NCBI RefSeq assembly: GCF_035917575.1
Contig: NZ_CP109090.1
Location: 2,542,001 to 2,606,000, forward strand
Direction: 5' to 3'
Length of the DNA: 64,000 bases
Source: Streptomyces sp. NBC_01788
GTDB taxonomy: Bacteria > Actinomycetota > Actinomycetes > Streptomycetales > Streptomycetaceae
The position numbers and the translations under genes were made by a program. Numbering within the stretch: the stretch's first letter is position 1; each line of letters opens with the position of its first letter. The notes below the pieces were generated by a model, which saw only the letters and a program-made list of their open reading frames with translations, was not told where the DNA came from and did no database searches. Positions 1 through 8,415 of the stretch are shown piece by piece.

Positions 1-600
1 GACGTGCTCGCGGACGACGCCGGGAAGGATCTCGCCGAGGTGCTCGAGGAGCTCGACGCCGACCTGGCGCGGCAGGAGGCGGCGATCCGGGACCGCAGGG
101 CCCGGCTGCGCGCCCTGCTCGACGTCGGGGAACTGCCCGCCGAGGGGCCCGTCTCCCCCGAGCTGGCCGCCCTGTTCGCCACGGCGGGGGACGAGCTGAC
201 CGACTCCCCGGCGGCCGCCAAGGACCGTGAGGTCCTCGCCCTGCTGGAGACGGCCGCGGCACCCGCGGACTGGGAGCGGATGATGGGCGCCATGAGCGCA
301 GCCTTCGGCTCGCCTGAAGGGGCCGCGCGGGCGCGGGAGGCCTACGCGCTGCTGGACGCGCTCGCCGACGTGGACGCCGAGGCGAGTCCGCCCGATCCGC
401 GGATCGCGGAGGCGGCCCGCGTGATCGCCGGGTGCGTGCCCCGCGACATGCTGCCGCGGGAGGCCTGCGAGGTGCTGCCGGAGGGGGCGGGTCCCGACGA
501 GGGCCACGGGTTCCTGCGCGCCCTCTACGCGGACTTCGCCCCGGCCCAGGCCGAAGCGGTCCGGCAGGCCCTGCGCATTCTCTCGGAGGGACGGCGGTGA
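1..600 (+). CDS. MerR-family transcriptional regulator, C-terminal part (5' end outside window)
   Basis: The reading frame is open from the first base and ends at TGA 598-600; the DNA-binding N-terminus lies upstream of the window. The first visible residues, with an alternating Leu/Glu pattern and a RRARLRALL segment, fit the dimerisation coiled coil that follows the MerR winged helix. The remaining ~150 residues are acidic and helical, like the extra C-terminal domain of many Streptomyces MerR proteins. Its stop overlaps the GTG of the next gene (GTGA), so the two are probably translationally coupled. The ligand cannot be told from this part. The family call rests on the coiled-coil pattern alone, so it is moderately certain. 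Confidence 0.6.
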   Translation, partial: DVLADDAGKDLAEVLEELDADLARQEAAIRDRRARLRALLDVGELPAEGPVSPELAALFATAGDELTDSPAAAKDREVLALLETAAAPADWERMMGAMSAAFGSPEGAARAREAYALLDALADVDAEASPPDPRIAEAARVIAGCVPRDMLPREACEVLPEGAGPDEGHGFLRALYADFAPAQAEAVRQALRILSEGRR

Positions 601-1250
601 GGGCCGCGGCCCGGGCGGCGTTCCGCCTCGCCCGGCACGAGCTGCGGCTGCAGGCCGGCCTGGCCCTGTGGCTGAGGCGTCGCACCCACGGCACCGAGAA
701 CGGGCAGGCCTTCGGGTACGCCCGCGGTCAGGGCCCGGTCATGGCGGGGCTGGCGTTCGTCTGCGTGACCGAGACAGTGGCGATGTCCGTGCTGCTGCGG
801 AGCTGGCCCACCGTGCACGCAGCGGTGCTGCTCCTCGACGTGTACGCCGTCGTCCTCGTCGTGGCCCTGCACGCGGCCTCGGTGGTCCGGCCGCACGTGC
901 TGGACGCGGACCATCTGCGCATACGGCAGGCCGTCCACGTCGATCTGCGCGTTCCGCTGGACCGGATCGCTTCCGTGCGCCGCGAGACGCGCACCACGCA
1001 CGAACGGGCCGAGGGCGAGCTGAACCTGCCCGTCGGGTCCCAGACCTCCGTCACCCTCGAACTGGCCGCGCCCGTCGAGCACATCACCCTCCTCGGCAGG
1101 CGCAGGCGCGTGCGGCTCGTACGGTTCCACGCCGAGGACGCCGGTGCGCTCGTACGGGAGCTCACGCGGGCGACGACGGCGGCGGACGCGGGGCGGGGGC
1201 CCCTGGGCGGCACGCCGTACGCTGGCGCGGAGCGCTATCCGAAGGAGTAA
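597..1250 (+). CDS. Membrane protein of unknown function
   Basis: A 217-residue protein starting at the GTG that overlaps the stop of the MerR gene; this start removes a long unlikely upstream extension. After a basic N-terminus there are two hydrophobic segments (about residues 45-65 and 75-100), then a soluble C-terminal half rich in Arg and beta-prone stretches. The tail has a PH-like feel (VPLDRIASVRRETR, then repeated VTLEL / ITLLG strands), but no named family is recognised with confidence. It lies 5 bp upstream of yaaA, whose ribosome-binding site is inside its last codons, so the three genes look like one transcription unit. Confidence 0.65.
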   Translation: MRAAARAAFRLARHELRLQAGLALWLRRRTHGTENGQAFGYARGQGPVMAGLAFVCVTETVAMSVLLRSWPTVHAAVLLLDVYAVVLVVALHAASVVRPHVLDADHLRIRQAVHVDLRVPLDRIASVRRETRTTHERAEGELNLPVGSQTSVTLELAAPVEHITLLGRRRRVRLVRFHAEDAGALVRELTRATTAADAGRGPLGGTPYAGAERYPKE

Positions 1251-1255
1251 CCCCC

Positions 1256-2056
1256 GTGCTTGTGCTGCTGCCCCCGTCCGAAGGCAAGGCCGCCGCCGGC
1301 CGTGGCGCCCCTCTGAGGCCCGAGTCTCTGTCGCTGCCGGGGCTGGCCGCCGCCCGCGAGACGGTGCTGACGGAACTGGTCGAGCTGTGCGCCGGGGATG
1401 AGGACAAGGCCCGCGAGGTGCTCGGGCTGAGCGAGGGCCTGCGCGGCGAGGTCGCCAAGAACGCCGGGCTGCGCACGGCCGGGACGCGGCCCGCCGGGGA
1501 GATCTACACGGGGGTGCTCTACGACGCCCTGGACCTGGCCTCCCTCGACCCGTCGGCCAAGCGGCGCGCCGCGCGCTCGCTGCTGGTCTTCTCGGGGCTG
1601 TGGGGCGCGGTACGGGTGACCGACCGGATCCCGTCCTACCGCTGCTCGATGGGGGTGAAGCTGCCCGGCCTCGGCGCGCTGGCCGCGTACTGGCGCACGC
1701 CGATGGCCTCGGCGCTGCCCGAGGCGGCCGGTGACGGGCTGGTGCTTGACCTGCGGTCCTCGGCGTACGCGGCGGCGTGGAAGCCGAAGGGGGAGGTCGC
1801 GGACCGGACAGCGACCGTGCGGGTGCTGCACTCCCAGGTCGTGGACGGGGTGGAGAAGCGGTCCGTGGTCAGCCACTTCAACAAGGCCACCAAGGGCCGG
1901 ATCGTACGCGCCCTGCTGACCGGGGCGGCCGCTCCGAAGGACCCGGCGGGGCTGGTCGAGGCGCTGCGGGACCTCGGGTACGTGGTGGAGGCGGAGCCGC
2001 CGGCGAAGGCGGGGCGGCCGTGGTCGCTGGACGTGGTGGTGACGGAGATCCACTGA
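1256..2056 (+). CDS. yaaA: Peroxide stress protein YaaA (DUF328/UPF0246)
   Basis: This 266-residue protein has the landmarks of the YaaA family: LLPPSEGK at residues 4-11, VFSGLWG near 111-117 followed by IPSYR, and SHFNKATKGR in the last quarter. In E. coli YaaA limits intracellular iron and protects DNA during hydrogen peroxide stress, and the fold binds DNA; that role is known for the family, not shown here. The GTG start has a strong ribosome-binding site (GGAG) made from the 3' end of the preceding gene. Length is normal. The stop codon lies in a 16-bp sequence that is repeated twice more downstream. Confidence 0.93.
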   Translation: MLVLLPPSEGKAAAGRGAPLRPESLSLPGLAAARETVLTELVELCAGDEDKAREVLGLSEGLRGEVAKNAGLRTAGTRPAGEIYTGVLYDALDLASLDPSAKRRAARSLLVFSGLWGAVRVTDRIPSYRCSMGVKLPGLGALAAYWRTPMASALPEAAGDGLVLDLRSSAYAAAWKPKGEVADRTATVRVLHSQVVDGVEKRSVVSHFNKATKGRIVRALLTGAAAPKDPAGLVEALRDLGYVVEAEPPAKAGRPWSLDVVVTEIH

Positions 2057-2094
2057 CGTCGGGATCCACTGACGCCGGGATCCACTGACGCGGA
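2047..2094 (+). repeat. Three tandem 16-bp units over the yaaA stop codon
   Basis: The unit gatccactgacgNcgg occurs at 2047-2062, 2063-2078 and 2079-2094 with only one or two variable bases. The first copy contains the yaaA stop (TGA 2054-2056), so the gene end has been copied twice into the spacer before the convergent RNase H/phosphatase gene. Confidence 0.9.
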
Positions 2095-2138
2095 GGTCCC
2101 CTCGCGGGTGCCTCCGCCTGCCCGCGCGGCGGGGACGG

Positions 2139-3521
2139 TCAGCGCAGGTGGGACGTGTCGTTGAACAGGCGGACGCTCGCGTTGCCGTCCGCGTAGTACG
2201 CCACCGCCGACAGGGACGCCGCCGACAGCTCCATGCGGAACAGGGACTCCGGCGGGGCGCCGAGCGCCAGTTGGACGAACGTCTTGATCGGGGTGACGTG
2301 CGTGACGAGCAGCACCGTGCGGCCCGCGTGCGCGGCGACCAGCTTGTCCCTGGTGGCGGCGATCCGTACCGCGGTGGTCGCGAAACTCTCGCCGCCGCCG
2401 GTGGGCGCAGCCTCCGGGGAGGCCAGCCAGGCGTTCAGGTCGTCCGGGTAGCACTCGCTCACCTCGCCGAACGTGAGGCCCTCCCAGGCGCCGAAGTCGG
2501 TCTCGCGCAGCCCCTCCTCCACGGTCACGTCGAGGCCGAGGCGGGCGGCGACGATGCCGGCGGTCTCGCGGGTGCGGGCGAGCGGCGAGGACACGACGGC
2601 CTGGACGGTGCCGCGACGGGCGAGCGCCGCCGCGACCTTCTCGGCCTGCTCGCGGCCCACGCCGGACAGCGACGGATCGGTGCCGCCGCTGCCCGAGAAA
2701 CGCTTCTGCGGCGTCAGCGGCGTCTCCCCGTGCCGCAGCAGCACGAAGGTGGCGGGCGCGCCGAGATCGGCGGGCGCCCAGCCGGGTGAGGCCACGGCTC
2801 CCTCGGGCCCCGCGCCGGAAGCCGTCCGGCCACCCGTGGCGGTGGCACGCGCCGCCCGGACGTCGGCGCCCGCACCGGTGTCGGCGGACCCGCCCGAGGC
2901 GGACGAGGCACGGACCGTACGGTCACCCGCACCGGCATCGGCAGCACCGCCGGAGACGGGCGGGGCACCCTCCGCGCGGACGCCCGCGCCGGCAGCACCG
3001 CCAGGGGCAGGCGGAGCACCCGCCTCGCGGGTGGCCGGGCCGGGTTCAGCGGCCGGGGCGGCGCTCGGCCTGGCTCTGGTGTCCGGAGTCGGCGCGGCGG
3101 ACCACTGTTCGCCGCGGGCGCCCGCGTCCATCGCCTCGTTGGCCAGGCGGTCGGCGTGCTTGTTGCGCTCGCGCGGGATCCACTCGTAGGTGACCCGGTC
3201 GGCCGGGAACACCCGGCCCGCCGCCGTCGCGAGCGGCTTCAGATCGGGGTGCTTGATCTTCCAGCGGCCCGACATCTGCTCGATGACAAGCTTGGAGTCC
3301 ATGCGCACGTGCACGGCCGCCGTGGGGTCCAGCGCGTGCGCGGCGCGCAGTCCGGCCAGCAGGCCCCGGTACTCGGCCACGTTGTTCGTGGCCACGCCGA
3401 GGTACTCCGCGTGCTCCGCCAGGGTCTCGCCCGTCGCCGCGTCGAGCACCGCCGCCCCGTAGCCCGCGGGCCCCGGATTGCCCCGTGACCCGCCGTCGGC
3501 CTCGACGATGAACTCCCGCAC
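2139..3521 (-). CDS. Bifunctional RNase H / acid phosphatase (histidine phosphatase)
   Basis: Residues 1-135 form an RNase HI domain with all four acidic residues (D9, E50 in NNVAEYRG, D75 in RMDSKLV, D124 in NKHADRL); it would cut RNA in RNA-DNA hybrids. Residues ~258-460 form a histidine phosphatase with the phospho-accepting motif LLRHGE (H264) and a later VTHVTP histidine, like CobC/phosphoglycerate mutase enzymes. The same fusion is known in M. tuberculosis Rv2228c, where the second domain has acid phosphatase or alpha-ribazole phosphatase activity. The ~115-residue linker (141-255) is Ala/Gly-rich with imperfect repeats and is unusually long. It is last in a minus-strand operon after the zinc-ribbon and Nif3 genes, the same order as Rv2230c-Rv2228c. 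Confidence 0.95.
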   Translation of the reverse strand: MREFIVEADGGSRGNPGPAGYGAAVLDAATGETLAEHAEYLGVATNNVAEYRGLLAGLRAAHALDPTAAVHVRMDSKLVIEQMSGRWKIKHPDLKPLATAAGRVFPADRVTYEWIPRERNKHADRLANEAMDAGARGEQWSAAPTPDTRARPSAAPAAEPGPATREAGAPPAPGGAAGAGVRAEGAPPVSGGAADAGAGDRTVRASSASGGSADTGAGADVRAARATATGGRTASGAGPEGAVASPGWAPADLGAPATFVLLRHGETPLTPQKRFSGSGGTDPSLSGVGREQAEKVAAALARRGTVQAVVSSPLARTRETAGIVAARLGLDVTVEEGLRETDFGAWEGLTFGEVSECYPDDLNAWLASPEAAPTGGGESFATTAVRIAATRDKLVAAHAGRTVLLVTHVTPIKTFVQLALGAPPESLFRMELSAASLSAVAYYADGNASVRLFNDTSHLR

Positions 3522-3564
3522 GCCGCCTGCTCCTTACAAACCGGACTACGGACTACGACCCCGG

Positions 3565-4308
3565 CTACAGACCGGACTCGGCGGTGCGCACCAGGATGCG
3601 GCCGCAGTTCTCGCAGCGGACGACCGTGTCGGGGGCGGCCGCGCGGATCTCGCTCAGCTCGGTGATGGCGAGCTCCTGCCGGCAGCCCTGGCAGGTGCGC
3701 TGGTACAGCTTGGCCGCGCCGATGCCGCCCTGCTGCCCGCGCAGCTTGTCGTAGAGCTTCATCAGGTCCGCGGGCACGGCGGCGGCGATGACCTCGCGAT
3801 CCTTCGTCACGGAGGCCACCTCGCCGTCGATCTCCTCGAAGGCCGCGTCCCGGCGCGCGGTCGCGTCGTCGACCTTGGCCTGGACGGAGGCGACGCGCCC
3901 GGTCAGCTCGGTGACCCGCTCCTGCGCGGACTCGCGGCGCTCCATGACCTCCAGGACGACGTCCTCGAGGTCGCCCTGCCGCTTGGCGAGGGACACGATC
4001 TCGTGCTGGAGGTTCGACAGGTCCTTGGGCGAGGTGATCGCGCCGGAGTCGAGGCGCTGCTGGTCGCGGACGGCACGCTTGCGCACCTGGTCCACGTCCT
4101 GCTCGGCCTTGGTCTGCTCGCGGGCGCAGTCGCTCTCCTCGGTCTGCGCGGCCACCAGGAGGTCGCGCAGCTGCGCGAGGTCCCGGTTCAGCGACTCGAT
4201 CTCGGCGTGCTCGGGCAGCGACTTCCGCTTGTGTGCGAGCTGCTGGAGGCGGACGTCGAGGGCCTGGACGTCGAGGAGTCGGATCTGGTCGGCGGGCGCG
4301 GCGTTCAG
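3565..4308 (-). CDS. C4-type zinc ribbon coiled-coil protein, probable CTG start
   Basis: About 247 residues: a long heptad-rich antiparallel coiled coil (residues ~10-190) followed by a four-cysteine zinc ribbon near the C-terminus (CQGC ... CENC). This is the DUF164 family found beside Nif3 genes in actinobacteria; its role is not established, nucleic-acid binding being likely. The frame is open up to a TAG at 4327-4329 and holds no ATG, GTG or TTG before codon 52. The conserved N-terminus (NAAPADQIRLLDVQALD) begins directly after a CTG at 4306-4308 that overlaps the Nif3 stop as CTGA. I therefore call CTG as the start; the next possible start (GTG at 4153-4155) would remove a quarter of the coiled coil. 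Confidence 0.85.
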   Translation of the reverse strand: MNAAPADQIRLLDVQALDVRLQQLAHKRKSLPEHAEIESLNRDLAQLRDLLVAAQTEESDCAREQTKAEQDVDQVRKRAVRDQQRLDSGAITSPKDLSNLQHEIVSLAKRQGDLEDVVLEVMERRESAQERVTELTGRVASVQAKVDDATARRDAAFEEIDGEVASVTKDREVIAAAVPADLMKLYDKLRGQQGGIGAAKLYQRTCQGCRQELAITELSEIRAAAPDTVVRCENCGRILVRTAESGL

Positions 4309-5174
4309 TTGGGGGCTCCCAGGTCGCTAGAAGTGGCGGTGGTGGACGCCGCGTGGGCGGTCCAGGGGTCGGTGACCGTCGTGGAGACGTGGACGCGCAG
4401 GCCCCATCCGTGCCGGTCGGAGATCTCGTCGAGCTGGGCGGCGGCCAGCTCGCACCAGGGCCACTCGGTGGCCCAGTGCGCCGCGTCGAGCAGCGCGAGG
4501 GGACTGTGGGCGCGCTCCGCGATGAACTCGGAGGCCGGGTGATGGCGCAGGTCCGCGGTGAGGAAGGCGTCGACGCCCGCGGCCCGTACGTCGTCGAAGA
4601 GGCTGTCGCCCGAGCCGCCGCTGACGGCGACCGTGCGGACGACCGCCTCCGGGTCGCCGGCCACGCGGATGCCCTGCGCTGTCGCGGGCAGCCGCTCGGC
4701 GGCGCGGGCCGCGAGTTCGCGCACGGTCAGCGGATGGTCCAGCTCGCAGACCCGGCCGAGGCCCCGGCGGCCCTCCGGGTCGGTGGCGTCCGAAACCAGG
4801 GGGCGTACGACCCTGAGGTCGAGGGCGCCGGCCAGCGCGTCGGAGACGCCCGGGTCGGCGGTGTCCGCGTTGGTGTGGGCCACGTGCAGGGCGATGTCGT
4901 TCTTGATCAGGGTGTGCACCACACGGCCCTTGAAGGTGGAGGCCGCCACGGTCGTCGTACCGCGCAGGTAGAGCGGGTGGTGGGTGACCAGCAGGTCGGC
5001 GCCCAGCTTCACCGCCTCGTCGACGGTCTCCTGGACCGGGTCGACGGCGAACAGGACCCGGCCGACCTCCTGCTCGGGGTCGCCCACGACGGTGCCGACC
5101 GCGTCCCAGGACTCGGCCCGCTCGGCGGGCCACAGGTTCTCCAGCGCGGCGATGACTTCAGACAGACGGGGCAC
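4305..5174 (-). CDS. Nif3-like dinuclear metal center protein
   Basis: A 289-residue Nif3/YbgI (DUF34) protein. Metal-site motifs are present: THHPL (H65, H66), AHTNAD (H100, D104) and a C-terminal DAAHWATEWP segment that supplies the last His and Glu. Family members form hexameric toroids with a two-metal site; GTP cyclohydrolase-like or phosphodiesterase activity has been suggested but the substrate is unsettled. The ATG start sits just downstream of a 197-bp divergent intergenic region. It is the first gene of the operon Nif3 - zinc ribbon - RNase H/phosphatase, and overlaps the second by 4 bp. Length is shorter than YbgI proteins with an inserted domain, but normal for actinobacteria. Confidence 0.93.
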   Translation of the reverse strand: MPRLSEVIAALENLWPAERAESWDAVGTVVGDPEQEVGRVLFAVDPVQETVDEAVKLGADLLVTHHPLYLRGTTTVAASTFKGRVVHTLIKNDIALHVAHTNADTADPGVSDALAGALDLRVVRPLVSDATDPEGRRGLGRVCELDHPLTVRELAARAAERLPATAQGIRVAGDPEAVVRTVAVSGGSGDSLFDDVRAAGVDAFLTADLRHHPASEFIAERAHSPLALLDAAHWATEWPWCELAAAQLDEISDRHGWGLRVHVSTTVTDPWTAHAASTTATSSDLGAPN

Positions 5175-5371
5175 GGGTGCAAGGCTACCTGGGTGTTCGC
5201 CGCGGCTGAACCGGTGCCGTCGCCCCCGGCCGGACCGGGGCCGTCCAGCACATCGGTCGCGGTTTCCTCAGGCGAATCGTTTTTCGGCCACCCGTATGTG
5301 TGAAGCAGCCGCCCGCCGGTCCGTCCGGTGTGCGTAGGAAAACTACCGTCCTGGCAGGAGGTGACCGAACG

Positions 5372-7210
5372 ATGACAGCCTGCATTGTCGAGACTTCGGC
5401 GGCCGGTGAGAAGGCCGGTGAGAAGAAGGACGGGACCCCGTGGGCGGGCTGCACGATCACGGTGGACGGTGCCTACGCCGCCCGGCTCGCGGGCAGCGGC
5501 GACTCCCTGTACCCGGAGCGTTGGACACTGGACGGCCCCGAGCCGTACGCGGTGCCGCTGCCGGCCAACCAGCCCGAGGAGCCCGGCACGGAGGTGCTGC
5601 CGATGGACGACGGCCGGGTGCTGATCCGGCGGTTGGTGGACGGCCGGCACACCTTCTCACTGCTGTACCCGACCGGCCCGGGCACCGGTGAGCTGCCGCT
5701 CGGCGCCATCGAGTGCCCCGAGGGCACCGGGCTGCGGCTGCTGCCCCCGGCGCCCGGCGGCGAGCGGGCCTACGCGCTCGCCGTGGGCCAGCGGTCATCG
5801 GCGGTGTGGCTGGTGGTGGGCGGCGCCTTCGGGCCCGAGCACCTGGCCGAGGTGCCGGGCCGCTGCTCGGGCGGGGTCTGGCTGGACCGCGCCGGGCGGA
5901 TGCTGGCCCTGGACCGGGAGACGGGCGGGCGCACGAAGGCGGTCGTGGTGGACCTGGAGCGCGGCGGCGAGACGTCGCCTCTGCTCCAGATCGCGGCCGG
6001 AAGCGATGACCGGCTGCTGCTCGCCGACCTCGACAGCGGACTGCTGCTGATCCGCTCGGACGCGCCCTCGCCCGGGCGGCAGCGGCTGGGCTGGGGCGTG
6101 CTGGGCAGCACGCAGCCGGTCCGCTTCCCGGAGTGTCTGCGGCTGCCGGACTGCGTGGTGACGCCGTTCGCGATCCAGCCGGGGCAGGTGCTCACCCCCG
6201 AGCAGTGCGGGGTGGCGCTGCGGTGCGACGGCGCGTCCGGCAGTTGGGTGGCCGTGTGGCGGCCCGCCGAGCGTCAGGTACATCATCTTCCGGCACCCGA
6301 GGGCTGGCTGGCCGGGTCCGGCCTGTGGACCGACGACGGCGTACTCCGTCTCCCCTACGCCACGAGCACCGTGCCGTGCGGTGTGGCGCGGTGGACGTCT
6401 CCGACGAGTCAGTCGGCACCAACACCGCGACCGGAACCGGGGCCGGGGCCGGGGCCGACAGCGGAGCCGACGGCGGCGCGCATCCCGCTCCCCGCGCCAC
6501 CCGAGGCGCCGGACCGGGGCACGTCACCGGGACCGCGCCCCGGAACCGAACCCGGACCGCCCGCCATCCCCGAACCAGCCGTAGGCCCCGGTCAGCGGGC
6601 CGAGTTCGGCCCACCCGCCGTACCGGAGCTCCAGGTCCCACCCGGAACCGGACCGCACGCCGGCCCTGATGCGGAACGCCACGCCGGACTCGGAGCCGGA
6701 CACCACACCGGCCCCGGAGCCGCACCCCAGGCGGAACCCCACCTCACCCCCGGGGCCAGTCCCGGAGCCGGACCCGATACCGGACTCCACCTCACAACCG
6801 AGGCCGGGCCCGGCGCCAAGCCCCCCCTCGGGCCCGGGAGCGGGCCCGACGCCCCAGGCGAAGCCACCCCGCACCAGTGCCTCATCCCCAGAGCCAGAAC
6901 CCACGCCACCCTTGGAACCGGGCACCTCGTCCGTACCGAATCCGGCCCCTTCCCCGCCCCCGAAGCCGGCCCGCACGACCCCGCTCACCTCGGCCTGCGC
7001 CCCGGCCCGGACCACGGCCTGCACCCCGGCCCTCGCCCCGCCCCCGGCCTTGAAGACGGATCCGTATCCGCCCCCCACCCCATCTTCGACCCCACCTTCG
7101 GCCACTCCCCCGCCCCGGAATCCGGCCCTCCGGTCTCCTTCGTGCCCAGCCCCGCCCCCCGTCCCGTTCCCCTTCAACAGGCGCCCCTGGGACGGCTTGT
7201 AACGAACTAG
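5372..7210 (+). CDS. Beta-propeller-like hypothetical protein with long Gly/Pro-rich tail
   Basis: A 612-residue protein starting at the ATG with an excellent ribosome-binding site (AGGAGG, 9 bp upstream). Residues 1-345 have alternating short beta strands (for example VLIRRLVDGRHTFSLL, GGVWLDRAGRMLALDR, DDRLLLADLDSGLLLI) that suggest a WD40/propeller-type soluble domain; there is no signal peptide and no recognised motif. Residues ~350-612 are low complexity, rich in Gly, Pro, Ala and Thr, built on degenerate ccggagcc-like DNA units. In that part two plus-strand frames are both open with similar base bias, so the tail may be unselected or may contain an old frameshift. Function unknown. Confidence 0.7.
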   Translation: MTACIVETSAAGEKAGEKKDGTPWAGCTITVDGAYAARLAGSGDSLYPERWTLDGPEPYAVPLPANQPEEPGTEVLPMDDGRVLIRRLVDGRHTFSLLYPTGPGTGELPLGAIECPEGTGLRLLPPAPGGERAYALAVGQRSSAVWLVVGGAFGPEHLAEVPGRCSGGVWLDRAGRMLALDRETGGRTKAVVVDLERGGETSPLLQIAAGSDDRLLLADLDSGLLLIRSDAPSPGRQRLGWGVLGSTQPVRFPECLRLPDCVVTPFAIQPGQVLTPEQCGVALRCDGASGSWVAVWRPAERQVHHLPAPEGWLAGSGLWTDDGVLRLPYATSTVPCGVARWTSPTSQSAPTPRPEPGPGPGPTAEPTAARIPLPAPPEAPDRGTSPGPRPGTEPGPPAIPEPAVGPGQRAEFGPPAVPELQVPPGTGPHAGPDAERHAGLGAGHHTGPGAAPQAEPHLTPGASPGAGPDTGLHLTTEAGPGAKPPLGPGSGPDAPGEATPHQCLIPRARTHATLGTGHLVRTESGPFPAPEAGPHDPAHLGLRPGPDHGLHPGPRPAPGLEDGSVSAPHPIFDPTFGHSPAPESGPPVSFVPSPAPRPVPLQQAPLGRLVTN

Positions 7211-7271
7211 TGCCAACTAGTACCGGTTGGCGTGGTCGCCTGGGTACGACCCCAAGTACGCCGGTTAGAAT
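7205..7271 (+). promoter_or_regulatory. Probable promoter region of the 51-residue protein gene
   Basis: Two adjacent direct repeats of AACTAGTNCC (7205-7214 and 7215-7224) start within the stop codon of the previous gene. They are followed by a good -10 hexamer TAGAAT at 7266-7271, 48 bp before the next start codon. No clear -35 box was found at the matching distance. Confidence 0.35.
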
Positions 7272-7318
7272 CGCCGGGCTGTACGAAAGATCATTGTTGA
7301 CGGGGTGAATTTCTTCCG

Positions 7319-7474
7319 ATGAGCGACGCCAGCACGACCCAGCCGTCCGCCGCCGACGTCGAAGAGTCCGCGGCTCACGGCAAGCACCGGGGTCCGGTTT
7401 CGGTGGGCGACGGAGAGGCCGCACCCAGCGGCCGCCACCGCAGGCCTGCCGAGCAGAACGAATCGGCGGCCTGA
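7319..7474 (+). CDS. Small hydrophilic protein, 51 residues
   Basis: A short open frame starting at ATG 7319 and ending at TGA 7472-7474. The product is polar and rich in Ala, Glu, Ser and His/Arg (MSDASTTQPSAADVEESAAH, then GKHRGPVSVGDGEAA and a GRHRRPAEQNESAA end). It has no hydrophobic segment and no cysteine and looks disordered. Third codon positions are mostly G/C. It has a promoter-like -10 upstream and a strong hairpin immediately downstream, so it forms a complete transcription unit. I recall similar short proteins in Streptomyces but cannot name a family; function unknown. Confidence 0.65.
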   Translation: MSDASTTQPSAADVEESAAHGKHRGPVSVGDGEAAPSGRHRRPAEQNESAA

Positions 7475-7491
7475 CCGCACGTCGAACGCCG

Positions 7492-7526
7492 CGGCCCCGC
7501 CCGTCAGCAGACGGGCGGGGCCGTTT
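7492..7526. terminator. Strong bidirectional terminator
   Basis: A perfect 14-bp GC-rich stem (7492-7505 with 7510-7523) and an AGCA loop, followed by TTT. It lies between the 51-residue gene and the convergent MaoC gene, whose stop codon (7504-7506) is inside the stem. Confidence 0.85.
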
Positions 7527-8415
7527 CGCGCTCCGGGGCGTCGCAGGCGACCGTGCCGGTCAGCACCGGCGCGTCCTCCCGCTCGACGGCGCTCACCGCC
7601 ACCCGCACCCCGCCGTCCCGCCGCCACATGCGGACGCGCAGGGTCTCGCCCGGGTACACCACCCCGGCGAAGCGCGTGGACCAGGACCGTACGCGGGTCA
7701 CGTCACCGCCGAGCAGTGTGTCGACGACCGCCTTGAGGGTCATGCCGTAGGTGCACAGCCCGTGCAGGATGGGCCGGTCGAAGCCGACACGCTCGGCGAA
7801 CTCCGGGTCGGCGTGCAGCGGGTTGTAGTCGCCGCTGAGGCGGTAGAGAAGGGCCTGGTCCTCGCGGACCGTCCGTTCGACCGTGCGGTCCGGCTCACCG
7901 GCCGGCTCACCGCCCCGCTCGCCGGCCGTCGCCGCGGTGCGGGCGGAGGGCCCGCGGTCGCCGCCCCAGCCGCCCTCGCCCCGGACGAAGATCTCCGCGT
8001 CACCGGTCCACAGGGGGCCGTCCCCGTCGGAGACCTCCGTGCGCATGACCAGGACGGCCGCCGTGCCCTTGTCGTACACGGCGGCGATGCGGCTGGTGGC
8101 GGTCGCGGTGCCCGCCACGGGGAGGGGACGGTGCACGGTCAGCGACTGGCCGCCGTGCAGGACACGGGCGAGGTCGACGTCGACGCCGGGCATGGACAGT
8201 CCGCCGATGACACCGGGCGGGCCGCCGCCGGCGACGGTGGCGAAGCTCGGCAGGACGTGCAGCCGCGTCTCCAGGGTGTAACGCAGCTCGCCGGGGTCGG
8301 TGGCGGGCAGGCCCGCGCCGATGCCGAGGTGGTAGAGCAGGACGTCCCGGGGACTCCAGGAGATCTCACCGCTACGGGGTCCGGCCGCGAGGGCCTCGGC
8401 TGCGTCGATGGGCAT
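7504..8415 (-). CDS. MaoC-like double hot-dog enoyl-ACP/CoA hydratase
   Basis: A 303-residue protein made of two hot-dog halves. The N-terminal half (SPRDVLLYHLGIGAG) matches the degenerate MaoC half of 17beta-HSD4 or FAS1-type hydratases. The C-terminal half carries the hydratase signature YRLSGDYNPLHADPEFAERVGFDRPILHG with the expected Asp/His pair (D-x4-H) around residues 200-205. It would add water to 2-enoyl thioesters in fatty acid or polyhydroxyalkanoate metabolism, in the cytoplasm. The ATG start (8413-8415) follows a GGAAG-type site; longer upstream extensions run over the divergent ABC transporter gene and are rejected. An Arg/Glu/Gly-rich insert (about 150-185) separates the halves. 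Confidence 0.9.
   Translation of the reverse strand: MPIDAAEALAAGPRSGEISWSPRDVLLYHLGIGAGLPATDPGELRYTLETRLHVLPSFATVAGGGPPGVIGGLSMPGVDVDLARVLHGGQSLTVHRPLPVAGTATATSRIAAVYDKGTAAVLVMRTEVSDGDGPLWTGDAEIFVRGEGGWGGDRGPSARTAATAGERGGEPAGEPDRTVERTVREDQALLYRLSGDYNPLHADPEFAERVGFDRPILHGLCTYGMTLKAVVDTLLGGDVTRVRSWSTRFAGVVYPGETLRVRMWRRDGGVRVAVSAVEREDAPVLTGTVACDAPERETAPPVC

Noticed and set aside
2057..5371. RNase P RNA gene near the RNase H/phosphatase gene
   Set aside because: It lies near this block in some actinobacteria, but all spacers here are under 200 bp, too short for a ~400-nt RNA.
6524..7216. Gly-rich minus-strand frame opposite the G/P-rich tail
   Set aside because: It arises from the repetitive codons of the plus-strand gene; no start signal or domain supports it.
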